Source of the DNA: Notamacropus eugenii
Lineage: Eukaryota > Chordata > Mammalia > Diprotodontia > Macropodidae
Direction: 5' to 3'
NCBI RefSeq assembly: GCF_028372415.1
Contig: NC_092876.1
Span: forward strand, 224,861,528 to 224,925,527
DNA length: 64,000 bases
Shown here: positions 1 to 10,350 of the stretch, in pieces
Layout: each line of letters opens with the position of its first letter
Numbering within the stretch: position 1 is the first letter of the stretch
Notes under the pieces: generated by a model
What the model was told of the DNA's origin: nothing
The model's database searches: none
What the model saw: only the letters and a program-made list of their open reading frames with translations
Position numbers and translations under genes: made by a program

Positions 1-141
1 TTTCTTCTCCAGTGGATTAAGGCAAACAGAGAGGTAAATTGCTTTGCCCAGGGTCACACAGTTAAGCATCTAAGGCCAGATTTTAACTCAATTCTTCCTG
101 ACTCCAGGCCCTGCACTCTGTCCAGTGAGTCACCTAGCTTC
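1..141 (-). repeat. MAR1 core-SINE, cut by the window edge
   Basis: On the minus strand it reads GGAAGCTAGGTGACTCACTG, CAGAGTGCAGGGCCTGGAGT, TGTGTGACCCTGGGCAAAG and ends TGGAGAAGAAA at the window edge. That is the tRNA-like head and core of the marsupial MAR1 SINE. Confidence 0.8.
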
Positions 142-164
142 CTCTGCTACCATCCTAAGGAAAA

Positions 165-312
165 TTATTTCCCTCTCTGTGTCTCAGTTTCCACATCTAT
201 AAAATTGTACTATTACTCACGCTGTCTATTCCCACAGGGTTGTTGTGCCAAAAGGGACAAGGTATATAAAGTTCTTTGTAAACTTCAAGGTGCTATATAA
301 ATATGAATTACT
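165..312 (+). repeat. MIR/Ther SINE, 3' half
   Basis: TGTCTCAGTTTCCACATCTA, then CAGGGTTGTTGTG, then AAAGTTCTTTGTAAAC and TGCTATATAAATATGAATTA follow the MIR core and 3' end. The tRNA head is missing. Confidence 0.75.
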
Positions 313-724
313 GTCTTCTAACTCCAAACCCAGCACTCTTATCACCATGTTACACATTTTAATATACACAAAACATTTTGACTCAAAATTTCCAACAATG
401 AAGATGGTAGCGATCCTGCTCTAATGCTATCTCACCAACGAACCTGATCCCCACAATTAAAAATAACATTTTCTTCCTCAGAACTTTATTTTAAAAAAAT
501 TATTCATATCCTTGTATTATCTCATTTAATACATTTCCCATCCTTGAAAGATGCAGACAATTCTTATTCATTTTTTTTAATCCATTAGTATCTAGTATTT
601 AAAAATACTGGATCCTTAATAAATACTTGCCATTAAATTTATAAATAAATAAGAATTGTACCATTTTAAAATTATCAAACAAAAAAGCTCTTCTTAACAT
701 ACTGCAGTAGAAATTTCTGGTAAG

Positions 725-1300
725 ATCTTCAGTGACCTCCTATGAACTCCAGGATAAAATGCAAAATTTTTGGCTTGCAGTTTAGAGTCTTTCATAATCT
801 GGCCCCTACCTACTCCTCTCCCGTTGATACATATGACTCTTCATACATTTTTCCTTCTAGTCAAATTGGCTTAGAGTTTACTCAAGACATTTCATCTTCT
901 GTGTCTGCATCTCTGAGGAAGTGGTTCCCTTGTCTGGAAGATATTCTCTGCTCAACTGTACCTCTAAGAATTCTTAGCTTCCTTGAAAGCCCATCAGATA
1001 CCACCTCCTAGAAGACGTCTTACCTGACCCTCTCTGCTATTAGTGGTCTCTCCCTCTTTAACTTATGTTGGATTACTTTCCATATATTTTGTGTTCACAT
1101 AACTATGGACACATTATCTCCCCAGTCGAATGTTAAATAGCCAAGGCTATTTCATTTGTCTTTATATCCCCAAAGTGCCCTACCCTTTGTTACAGTTGTT
1201 GTTACCAAGAAAATTCCAAACAGGGACATAACTGAAATGACTGAACAACAAAATCCCCAGTGTGCCCTACACATCATAGGTACTTAATTTTGTGTTTTTT
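725..1300 (+). repeat. L2 LINE, ORF2 C-terminus and 3' end, interrupted by MAR1
   Basis: AGGATAAAATGCAAAATTTT, TCATAATCTGGCCCCTACCT, CTTATGTTGGATTAC, TTTATATCCCC and finally CACATCATAGGTACTTAATT match the classical L2 3' region. The 89-codon frame at 742-1011 is decayed L2, not a host gene. A short MAR1 tail sits inside (1184-1252). Confidence 0.8.
1184..1252 (+). repeat. 5'-truncated MAR1 tail inserted in L2, with 18-bp TSD
   Basis: CCAAGAAAATTCCAAACAGG and ATGACTGAACAACAAAA are the 3' end of MAR1. It is bounded by ATCCCCAAAGTGCCCTAC (1166-1183) and ATCCCCAGTGTGCCCTAC (1253-1270), an 18-base target-site duplication with two mismatches. Confidence 0.75.
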
Positions 1301-2486
1301 AATAACCAATTAATAACTACTTAAAAAACATTAGGTATTTTCCATTCTTATGTTATATGATACCATCCCACAGCATTGGGAACTGCCTGGTAACTGTGGT
1401 CAAAGAATAAAAATTGACCTGAAAATTTTAAGAAGCCAAAAGGGAGAGAAGCACAATCATGTTCTTGGTCAATAGTGCTAATGTGGAAAAGAAAAGTAAG
1501 AAACACATGGAATACTCCAACAGAAGCCAATTACTGACGGGTAAAAAATTCTTAAGGAAAGATTATAAACTACTCTCAGGAAAGAAAAAAACACAGGAAA
1601 ATGTTCCAAATCATTCCAGAAATAACTGGGTAGATAACTACAAGACAGAATCCTATTCTAAATTTGACTTTTTAGTAGGCAAGAAGCCAAGAAAGAAATT
1701 TTAGAAAAGAAATTATATTGGATAACTTAATTGCTGTTACAACAGGTTTCATTGTGTTCTTTCTTCACTGAATAGAAAGAAGTCTCTAATTTCTCCAGCT
1801 TTATTAAGCTAGGGGCCATCCATGTTGAGCACAAATATAAATCTGAAGCTAATACTTACTGAAACAAAATCCATTAAAATCTGTTGTTATTATCATCCAG
1901 CTGTTCCTCCCAAGAAAAAGAGTTGACTTTCTGCTTCTCAATTGTGTGTACTACAAGCTCCTAGAAGACAAATTCCATCAAATACTTAGCTATATATAAA
2001 CCTAAAATTGCCCCTGTTCTATTTGAATACAGAGCTGAAGATAGTTTTTTTTAATATCTACCATACCTCTTACTTCATCAGTCCTTCAGTTATGGCATGT
2101 CTCAAGAATAAAATTCTCACCAAACGGAAAAATTTTCTAACTTGTTTTCCAACTTTATGATACTCTTGTCTCTTCCATCCTGAAGAGTAATGAGGCCAAC
2201 AGAAAAAGTTCTTTAAGTTTTTACAAATGACGACTACTACAAACTTCACCACATAGTAGCTTACTAGAGCTTTTAGACACAGGAAACAAGTGTACGTTAA
2301 AGCAATTGCATTCTTTCACTTATTTACTTACCATACATTTAATAAGCACCTACTACTTAGGCCAATCGAAGCTGTTGCCAAAGTGCCACTCGGATGCAAC
2401 TTACACATGTTATATATTGATGAAGTCATGCTATTTAGTGACTAATATTATTGAGTTCAGCATAGAACGTTTCTCTTGCAAATCAA
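1301..2486. other. Intergenic, no recognised feature
   Basis: AT-rich unique-looking sequence. Short frames (1459-1704 plus, 2070-2252 minus) are Lys- or Phe-rich, lack any motif I know and are probably chance. Confidence 0.5.
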
Positions 2487-3330
2487 TTTACTCCTTTTCC
2501 ATCTGAGCTTCCTTCTCCAGCAACTTGTCTCTGCTTTTACACATAAGGCAATAACTTGTTAGCAAGGCCCAGCCTCTTCTACATACCCCTGCCAGTTCTT
2601 TCCCTTGTTCTATTGGTATCCCTTGCAAATATCTTTCTAAATCTCTAGGACCTCCCTTCTGTGGACTTTGTTCCCAGTTTTCACAGAGCCTGGTGCTTTT
2701 AGCCCATTCTCTCACCAAGGGGGGATTAAAGCAAATCCTCCTATCATGGGATATCCATTTCTTCTTCCAAAACCCTCCTGCCTCCAAATAGAGGTCTGAT
2801 ATTTCACAATCCCATCCTGGTCACCATTTATAGCGCCAATGTGATATTCACAGCACCTTATGGCAGCCATGAATATTCTGGCACAATTTTGAATTGTGAA
2901 ATACAACAGACTCTCCACAAGGAAGACAGAATCAAAACATTTATTCAGATACCAGAAAGCCAAATTTCAACACCTGAAAGTCAAATCCATCACAGCAACA
3001 ACAATCTATACACAATAACAATTCAGAGGACAACACCATCCCCAAGCCTTCCCTCTGTTAGGCTTCTCCCAAACCAGTTCCCTTAAACAAATTACAAGCA
3101 GGCTCTCTCACTCATGCTAGCCAGCTGCCTGGCTTGTCTGCATCCTTCCTAGCTCTGACAGCTCTCTAACTTTCTCTCAGCTTTACTCTAGCTCTACCTC
3201 TTCCTGTTCCAGCCATTCAGCAAGCTCCTCCCATCACAGGCTCCATGTGGCTCACACTTCATAAGACCCAGGCAGGCACATGGTCCTATTCATGAATGGG
3301 AAAGATCTTCCCATTTAAATTACCATTACA
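2487..3330 (-). mobile_element. Endogenous retrovirus remnant: one LTR and leader/start of internal region
   Basis: A 491-bp LTR (2840-3330, TG...CA) lies on the minus strand, with an AATAAA at 2940-2945. It is followed at once by a primer-binding-site-like TGGCGC (2833-2838) and about 350 bases of leader and possible gag-start sequence that stop near 2487. No second LTR was seen within the window, so the copy is partial and broken. The family is not assigned; TGGCGC recalls Lys-primed class II elements. The age cannot be read without a paired LTR, but the copy is less decayed than the L2s around it. Confidence 0.7.
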
Positions 3331-3469
3331 GGAGCCTAGGATACAGTTAATGAGAGTAAAACATGTACATCCTAAAGCATGTGACAGAGAATTGTTGACA
3401 CTTTTAAGGAATTCAGAGGAGTGACGTCACAATGAGAAATGGAGTCATGACCACTGGCTCTAGGGAGAA

Positions 3470-3640
3470 GGAAGGAAACAAGTATTTATTAAATATCTGC
3501 TATGTTCCAGGCACTGTGCTCAGCAGTGGAGATATAAATAGGAGCAAAAAGATAGTCTTTGCCCACAAGGAGCTTTCATCATAACAGGAGAAGATAATAC
3601 AATACACAAAAGGGAGCTACAAAGCTGGATAAAGGGGGAG
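3470..3640 (-). repeat. L2 LINE 3' end, antisense
   Basis: AAGTATTTATTAAATATCTG, CAGGCACTGTGCTCAGCAGT, GGAGATATAAAT and CCCACAAGGAGCTTTCATC are the reverse complement of the L2 3' end. Further sequence to about 3800 may belong to the same element but is not recognisable. Confidence 0.7.
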
Positions 3641-3799
3641 TGTGGTAGGATGAAGATAGTATCCTCCATGGGAGCATGGTTTTGAAGTCTAGAAGCCAAG
3701 AACAAGGAGGGGAGAACGAAATCCAGTCCCTCCATACAATGGTCCAGGAGGAACTCGCCACTGGAAAGATATGAGTCTTACTGAGAGATGTTTCAGGTT

Positions 3800-5008
3800 A
3801 AGAAGGCCCCAGGCAGCAAAGGTTTCATGTTCCAAGTTAAGGAGGTCCCAAGCACCAAGAGAAGTTCCCAGTTTGGGACTTCATCCAGCTCCAAATTACT
3901 GGAAATTACCCCCTTTTTATACTTCTTGTGCAACAAGACCGCTATATCTGAACTGGATGTTCTTGAACAGAAGAGTGACAACACAATAGCAAGTTAAGGA
4001 AAATTAATCAAAAGAAGAAGTTTGGGATAGCCCTACAGAATAGTGTGAACACTATTCTATACTAAAGTTTAGACCTTAAAAGAATTCAAAGATTACTCAG
4101 TTCCTATGCTCTGAAAATTCATAATCTAAAAGGGGCATCGACAACTATTAATTTTTAAAATAAGAAGATAAAAGGGAATAAAAATGGGGAAATTTTGATG
4201 CATTCTTAAATACATTTTAGTTTTCTTCCCAATTCACTAGCTACTTATTTGATATAAATTAATAATTCCTTCTTCTTTACTCAGTGTTATCTTCCTGAAG
4301 AGTAAGATTACTAAAACAAAAAAACCTGATATTTAAAAAATTATTTTTAAAAATTTTCTCCTCTGAAAGGATGCAGTATCAACTATAACAAGATATATAA
4401 TCAAAGAAAAGTCTAATATGAAAATCTGTTCAAATTTGGTAAATTATATAAATGGCAGAGGGAAGCAGAGAAATGGATAATAAAATATGATAAATAGTTT
4501 TAAAACATTTACATTTTTTTATCATGTTTACCCCCACCTAATCAACTCTATTTCCTAAAACTTTTCAATAGTTGCTGCCTTTGAAGGTAGGCCCAATATT
4601 CTGATCACGTGCTTCTGGGTAAATAGAACACTGTAAAGATCTAAAAAATAAAGCAGAAATGAAAAGGCTCTCTACTTTCTCTTTCTCAACTTACTCCTCA
4701 AACCTCCTTGCAAGTCACTCCATGACGAAAGTAAGCAACTATCTATAAAACTCAGTCTCCTCAATAGCAATCTCATTCCAAAGCAATGTGTAATGAAGAA
4801 TAAATAAGTTATAGTCACCAAATATCAAAGACACTGACAAACTGGTCATCCAGGACCAATTTTTTAAAATTACATCTACTGATAGTGCCAATTTGTACAA
4901 GAGACAAAGTTGCTAGTTTCGTTACAGGTTGAACTGAGCCCATACAGGGCCATCTTTATAAAATGAAATACTGCCATTTTTTTTACAGGAAGTATTTGCT
5001 CATTCTCA
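3800..5008. other. Intergenic, no recognised feature
   Basis: Overlapping short frames on both strands at 3771-3997 share an internal near-repeat (TTAAGAAGGCCCCAGGCAGC, and TTAAGGAGGTCCCAAGCACC 50 bases later), suggesting a decayed tandem unit. The rest is AT-rich with nothing recognisable. Confidence 0.4.
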
Positions 5009-5083
5009 TTCTCTCTGTCTCTGTCTCTCTCTTTCTCTCCTCTCTATCTTTGTCTCTCCCCTCCCCCCTTCCTCCCTCACCAT
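5009..5083 (+). repeat. (TC)n low-complexity tract
   Basis: CTCTCTGTCTCTGTCTCTCT with TTCTC and CCTCCC variants. Minus-strand frames over it consist of Arg/Glu repeats and are not genes. Confidence 0.85.
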
Positions 5084-5164
5084 GTTTTTCCATTGTATGT
5101 TCCATATTCTGTTGAAGGGCACTCTGGGAATTTTACCACTCGGTGTTTGAAGAGAAAATGGTGG

Positions 5165-5285
5165 AGTTCTGGACAGAGGATTGTCTTGGGAGTCAATAAG
5201 ATTTGGGTTCAAGTTCTGACTCTGATGTATAGTAGTTGTAGTTTGGACAAATCATTCCCCTCTTTCAGGTAAATCTCTAAGACAG
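5165..5285 (+). repeat. MIR-type SINE fragment
   Basis: GGGAGTCAATAAGATTTGGG, TTCAAGTTCTGACTCTGATG and ACAAATCATTCCCCTCTTTC follow the MIR head-core region, well diverged. Confidence 0.6.
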
Positions 5286-5324
5286 TTCATGACAGGTGAG
5301 CTGTTGACCTGCACCTGTGTTGAG

Positions 5325-5855
5325 AGTTTACACAATTATGTCCAAAAGGCACCTAAGTTCATTCTTAAAGTTTGTCACTTCATGTCTATTTCAGCTGTAA
5401 CTCAGCAAAGTCAAAAACTGTGCATAATTTTCTCAGAAAACCTGAAATGTAAATGTTTGCATCACTTTTAACAGGCTCAGCCTACTATTTCAGGTAGTTT
5501 GCCCCACACAAAGCTGACAAGGTCGTTCAGGAATTTTAGTCATGTTCAACTATCTGTGACCCCATTTGGGGTTTTCTTGGCAAAGATACAGGAGTGGTTT
5601 GCCATTTCCTTCTCCAACTCATTTTACAGATAAGGAAACTGAGACAAACGGAGTTAAGTGACATGCCCAGGATCACACAGCTAAGGAAGTGTCTGAGGCT
5701 AGATCTGAACTCATGAAAATTCCTCTTCCTGATTCCGAGCCCACTGCTCTATCTAGTTGCCCATGACACAAGGTAGGCATCATTAAAACTATAATGTGTG
5801 GTTGTCGTATGAGGAAACTGAGTATTGACATATAAGTGTGAATACTCTCCAGGGA
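5325..5855 (+). repeat. Unclassified repeat A, copy 1, split by a MAR1
   Basis: The halves 5325-5514 and 5775-5855 align with 10055-10350: AATTTTCTCAGAAAA, ACTTTTAACAGGCTCAG, and TGAGTATTGACATATAAGTG/TGAATACT. Between the halves lies MAR1 (5524-5763). The family is not recognised. Confidence 0.65.
5524..5763 (-). repeat. MAR1 SINE, near full length
   Basis: On the plus strand: ACTATCTGTGACCCCATTTG, GGGTTTTCTTGGCAAAGATA, GTGGTTTGCCATTTCCTTCT, and head TGCTCTATCTAGTTGCCC. Target-site duplication: TGACAAGGT (5515-5523) and TGACACAAGGT (5764-5774). Confidence 0.85.
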
Positions 5856-5859
5856 GAGC

Positions 5860-5935
5860 AGGGAGAAAAGGGAGAGGAAGGGAGTAGAAGCAGGAGAGTG
5901 GGAGAGGAAAAGGAAGAGTGAAAGATAAGTAATGT
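5860..5935 (+). repeat. Purine-rich (GGGAGA/GGAA) tract
   Basis: About 75 bases nearly free of pyrimidines on the plus strand: GGGAGAAAAGGGAGAGGAAG and similar. A minus-strand frame of Ser/Leu/Phe over it is an artefact. Confidence 0.7.
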
Positions 5936-6311
5936 AAGAATTTGTTCTCATATCTGTAACTAAAAGTTGTATTTTAAAAAACAAGAATGATTCTTTGCAG
6001 TACTACATAAATGTTAATAGTATTTCATTTATATCTTCAATGCTAGTTCATACAAATATTTAATCTTTTGAAAATAAAATTACATATGCTGAAAAGACAA
6101 AAGCTTTCTATTATGATTTGTCAAAAGGGTGATTTTCTTTCAGAACTTCAACATTTTGAAGATATCTCAGATGAAATGTTCATCTTGTTGGGCATGAGTC
6201 TTTGAGTGTCTCAAGGATACTTACTACCACAGTCTAAAGGACAGATAAAGTAAAGTCACCTCACCCTGCCAACAGCACCTCAGTCTATTTAGAGAGAAAA
6301 TGGGTCAGGGT

Positions 6312-6366
6312 CTGTCAGTCAGTCAAAGAGCATTTATTACTGGGCTAAGTGCTGAAGTAGTCTCAG
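6312..6366 (-). repeat. L2 3' tail fragment, antisense
   Basis: GTCTGTCAGTCAGTCAAAGA, GCATTTATTACTGGGCTAAG: the reverse complement of the L2 terminus with its simple tail repeat. Confidence 0.6.
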
Positions 6367-6983
6367 GTTTCTCAAGTTGTCTCATAGGCCTAACAAGGCA
6401 TATGAGTTTCACAGCAGAGGAAGAGGGAAGAACAGTGGTTTACTCCTTCCTATAAATTGTTCTAGTAAGGAAGCACTTACATATGTGGCAAAAACTATAA
6501 CCATGCAACTTTTATTCATAATGAGTGATTACCATAGTGAATAATGCATCCTAGGAAAATGATAAGTACAGTTTATGAGCTACTGGAAAATACGTGCATG
6601 AGAATAGATATGAGAACCACCTCAGCATCAATGCTGATTAGTTAGTTGGTTGGTTTTTTAGTAGGTTCAGTTAATCATTACAAAATCAACACCAAAATGA
6701 AATGGGCCACAGTGACTAACTTATGGGCTACCACCTCAATAACAATCAGGCCAGAGTAAGCACCAGAATACTGAATTATTGAATAGTATTTACCTGCCAT
6801 AAATCAATGTACAATATAATATTCCATTTTTAAGACTTTCCTTGCAAAATATCAACAGATATGAACTACACGAAAAAGTCAAAAAAGTTAGGCTAAAATA
6901 ATAATACAAAATAATTGTTGAGATTTACATATGATATGCAGTGTATCTTCAATTGATAAGTAAAGTCATACTATATGCTGATC

Positions 6984-7265
6984 TGAGACTAGCATCTCCC
7001 TCTCTCATGTCCAGGATGGATCCCACTACTGAATGGCATGGAAGCTCTGAACTGCTCCTTTTCTAATCTGGGCAGTCTGCCCTTCTTAAACAACTTCCCC
7101 TTCCTTCCCTTCCTACTGGGACTCACCAAACTGATGTCAGACTTAGCATGGACACTCAATTGCTTGGTCCAGTGCAGTTCAGAACCCTGGAACTCAAGAG
7201 ATCTGCCAGCTTTAGCCTCCCCAGAAGCAGGGACTGAATGTGAGCATGCACCCACCATACACTGT
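6984..7265 (-). pseudogene. 7SL (SRP) RNA pseudogene
   Basis: Read on the minus strand the segment follows 7SL RNA nearly end to end: TGGTGGGTGCATGCTCACAT near the 5' end, then GGGAGGCTAAAGCTGGCAGA, TCTTGAGTTCCAGGGTTCTG, GAGTGTCCATGCTAAGT and ATCAGTTTGGTGAGTCC (Alu domain and start of the S domain), AAAAGGAGCAGTTCAGAGCT, and CAGTAGTGGGATC. About 25 bases near the 3' end are missing relative to 7SL, before CCTGGACATGAGAG. Divergence looks like 25-30%, and no oligo(A) tail is left, so this is an old, non-functional copy, probably LINE-mobilised. The 115-codon plus-strand frame over it (7038-7385) is chance. Confidence 0.85.
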
Positions 7266-7342
7266 GGGATACCCGAAAGAAAACATCACAGAAGTAAAGA
7301 ACCGAGTCTACCAACAATTCACTTGGAGCTCAAGGAATTTCT

Positions 7343-7348
7343 TTTATT
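7343..7348 (-). terminator. Candidate GRB14 polyadenylation signal AATAAA
   Basis: TTTATT on the plus strand is AATAAA on the gene strand, 338 bases after the stop codon. T/GT-rich sequence follows within 25-70 bases. It is the best-placed signal before the 7SL pseudogene. Confidence 0.5.
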
Positions 7349-7657
7349 ATACTCATATGTAAGAGCAGCAACATTATTAGAGTAAATAAACCCAAAAGTG
7401 TTTAAAAGATTCCTGTTTGAAGGATTACAGAACTATAACACTATACCAGAACACACAAAAATAAGTTTTTCATATTTAATTTAGACTACAATGTATTTTA
7501 AAATATCGAATCCAATGCAAATTGAAGGTGGCCTCTAATTTATGATTCACAGACTATTCTTTGTAGTCTATCGATGAACTGTCTATTCTTCTCACCAATG
7601 GCAGCTTTTCCACAACACATGGACTTTAAGAAATCATTCTGAAATTCTTTTCTCTCC

Positions 7658-7667
7658 TTTATTTATT
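7658..7667 (-). terminator. Alternative, stop-proximal AATAAATAAA
   Basis: Two overlapping AATAAA hexamers start 19 bases after the stop codon. They may be used as a proximal site, but their closeness to the stop and the weak downstream element make them second choice. Confidence 0.25.
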
Positions 7668-7685
7668 GGGTAACTTCTGTTTTGG

Positions 7686-7832
7686 TTAAAGAGCAATCCG
7701 AGAACAGTAATGTTTTAACTTGCAAGGAAGTACACCCTTATTGAGCTGGTAGAACTCCACTAATTGTATGAGATCAGTAAATCTTGTGTGGCCATCATCC
7801 AGGGTATGAAACATTTCACCATCATCTTCTAG
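7686..7832 (-). CDS. GRB14: GRB14 terminal coding exon: SH2 end and stop (inferred exon 14)
   Basis: 147 nt, 48 codons and TAA (7686-7688): [20 protein letters not shown], then [20 protein letters not shown] and HYCSRIAL. It completes the SH2 domain with the family's conserved [15 protein letters not shown] end. The acceptor is ccccttgcag at 7833-7842. The first residue is Leu (human Val) and one C-terminal residue is Ser for Ala. The frame is open upstream to 7868 but those codons are intronic. Confidence 0.97.
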   Translation of the reverse strand, partial: LEDDGEMFHTLDDGHTRFTDLIQLVEFYQLNKGVLPCKLKHYCSRIAL

Positions 7833-7842
7833 CTGCAAGGGG

Positions 7843-9888
7843 AATGATAAACTGCTTAATGGTGGCAAAAATGCAAATGACTTAGACCAACAACAGCCTA
7901 CAAATATCTTCTCTTCCCCTGTGAGAGTTTAGAGACCAAAATTTATGGCCCAATAGAAACAAGGCACCTTCGGAAATAGAACTGAGGAAGAATTCACTTC
8001 CTAGCTTTAATATCATTGATATAATCAAGTTAAGTATATCTAGTGAACAATGTATCTCTATCCCCCGCCCCCTGCCACATCTGCTAATCAACCTGATAAG
8101 ATATACCTAGATGTATTAATAATGGAGTAGGCCTTAACACTTTGAAAAGGAAACAAAAGTTCACAACTGACTATATCTTATAGAAAACACATCTCCAGGC
8201 TTAAGTTTTGTCTCTTAACTTCCAATCAGTGTATTCAAAATAAATATTCACACAATTTGCATCATTTAATTCATTCTGAGACAATGAAATATCAACCTAA
8301 CAGAACATCTTTTTTTTTTTTTTTTTTTTGCATTAAAACTCTTCGGCATTAAATAGTTAACCTCTGCAGGAAAAATATTGATCATATAATCAAGAAAGTA
8401 GGAGAATACATTTTATAGGCTCCGGATCATTCTGAAGAGAGAAAAATCAGGAGTAATGCAAGCCTCAAGCTATAACACTTAGTGAAGGGAGAAGCATTCT
8501 TCCTGGAAGTTTTAATGCCCTTGACTGAGAGCAGAGGACATTTCTGACCCTTTCCCTGGACTTCCTCCCTACCACTCAATAGCATCCCGCCCTCAAAGAT
8601 GAAGAAAAAAAGTTGTCTCCTAAGTAGTGGAAGAGGAGTAACCTGACATAGGTGATTCAAATCATACAGGAACAAGAGGTGCTTAAGTTATTATTTCATG
8701 TGCCTGTGTAATAGTTCATAGAACAGGAAATACAAAACAATGGGGCACTGACTTGTTTCTATGTGAACCATCATCACCCCAAAAAAGATGAAAATGAGAT
8801 TATAACAATAATGACAAACACAAAGAAACAATAAAGACAGTGCCACATCCTTACTGTCTGTAAAAATTTAGCATCTATCAAATGTTTAGCATGACATGAC
8901 CTGATATGATGGCAAGGATTATACATCATAAATGCATGATCTTCCATGAAGTCATAGAGGACAAGCCCATATTAGAAATACAAGTATCATGCAGAACGCA
9001 ACCAAGAAATTGTAATGGAATTGGACCATTATTATAGACTGAACCATTTCCCACAATTCCCTGGGCAGAACACTGATTCATAAAAAGTTGGAAAAAATTA
9101 TACTCATAATTCAAGTTACACAGAATGAAATGCTTTCAAAATATGGAGACTTGGCTGGGGAATTAAAGATCATGTGAGAACAGTTTGAAGTAATATGTCA
9201 TTCCTAGTATTTTGTTTGCTCCTACATGGATCCTCTGAATAAGCCTACAGAGGATGAGCTTATATCTCACCTCTTTTATTCAACTATAAAAATCAGGTTA
9301 TTTTTAAAATGTGTACCTGTATAAGTATAAGAACACTGATTATAAATAAATAATAAATGGCAGGATAGCAACTTGCCTTAGGACTATTTCTATCTGAACC
9401 CAATTGAAAAAAGACAAGAATGATAAAATCATCATCCCAGTAATAATACTTCATTCAAAAAAAAAATTTAATTGACCTGAGCTAAGAAAATGTGCATTAA
9501 CACTTCCCCAAAGTTTCACAATATTTCCTTGCAAAGACATAAATCAGGGCATTTAGGAGAACTGAAGAGAGAGAAGCTGTAAAATGATGGTTTCACAGAG
9601 AAAGAACTAAACAAAATTCAGAAGAAGGTTTCTTTACAGGGGCTTTTAACAACAGGTGGCAGGGAATACAACATCGCTAAATCAATTTTATAGAACTGAA
9701 GGAAATTCAATTTTTCAAACATTTTCTCTACTCCTATCAATTCAGACCTAAAAGATATTTGTGCCAAGCATAGCTCCAGTCAAAACAAAATCTTCCAAAT
9801 AATATTTAATAAAAGAATAAAAAATTCCCAAAATTGTATTCATGGAGATAATTCCCAATACAAGAATGTGCAATTATAAATTACTTAC
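7843..9888. other. Intron between inferred exons 13 and 14, little recognised
   Basis: AT-rich. A T20 run (8310-8329) is the most visible feature. The 82-codon minus-strand frame (8427-8675) has no motif I recognise and is probably chance. Confidence 0.5.
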
Positions 9889-9982
9889 TGGTATAATTTG
9901 AAAATGTTTTATCTTTTGTCCATGGCTCAATGAAAGTACAAAGGTTTTGGGGTTACTTTGGCTGTCCCGTACCAAGAAAACT
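9889..9982 (-). CDS. GRB14: GRB14 coding exon: SH2 phosphotyrosine pocket (inferred exon 13)
   Basis: 94 nt: one base completes Gly, then 31 codons, [20 protein letters not shown] and [11 protein letters not shown]. The FLVRDS Arg is the invariant betaB Arg that contacts phosphotyrosine, and it is present. HFQI on betaD is also family-typical. The acceptor is tttctccttag and the donor is consensus gtaagt. The sequence is nearly identical to human, with SLSH for SMSH. Confidence 0.96.
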
Positions 9983-10054
9983 CTAAGGAGAAAGAAGGCA
10001 GTTCAGTATGTTTCTGAGGAATGCATGAATTTCAAAGAAACAGCCAAACACAGA

Positions 10055-10350
10055 AGTAAATGTGCAGTTATGTCTGAATGCAGTAAGCCCACTTTTATAT
10101 ATACCTTTCATGTGAATTTCAATGGTATGAAACAAACTCGGCAAGGTCAAGAAATTTTGTGTAATTTTTCTCAGAAAATCTCAGCTACAACTGTCATCTA
10201 AATTAAAGTATGTCATTTTTAACAGTCTCAGTCTTTCATTTCCTAGAGCTTTCCTCCCAAAATAAAATGCTTTGTAAGCATCAACAACTGGGAACATGTG
10301 GTTTTCATATGGGGAAATTGAGTATTGACATCTAAGTGTGAATACTATTA
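10055..10350 (+). repeat. Unclassified repeat A, copy 2 (uninterrupted)
   Basis: GTAATTTTTCTCAGAAAATC, CATTTTTAACAGTCTCAGTC, and TTGAGTATTGACATCTAAGT with GTGAATACT match copy 1 at about 70%. The 3' border ends in an imperfect palindrome (GTATTGACAT...GTGAATAC), which could be a transposon terminus. The 84-codon frame at 9947-10201 spans an antisense exon and this repeat and is not a gene. Confidence 0.65.

Larger units (their letters stand above)
7325..7685 (-). other. GRB14: Predicted GRB14 3' UTR
   Basis: About 360 bases from the stop codon to an AATAAA at 7343-7348 with GT/T-rich sequence beyond it (TGTTGGT, then TCTGTGATGTTTTCTTT), as expected around a cleavage site. The cleavage position near 7325 is estimated. 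A second candidate is the overlapping AATAAATAAA at 7658-7667, which would give a very short UTR of about 40-50 bases and has no comparable GT-rich element. Confidence 0.55.

Noticed and set aside
2488-2963. Minus-strand frames of 83 and 99 codons
   Set aside because: They lie in the endogenous retrovirus remnant (LTR and leader/internal start) and are fossil sequence, not host genes.
7038-7385. 115-codon plus-strand frame
   Set aside because: It runs antisense to the 7SL pseudogene and has no protein motif.
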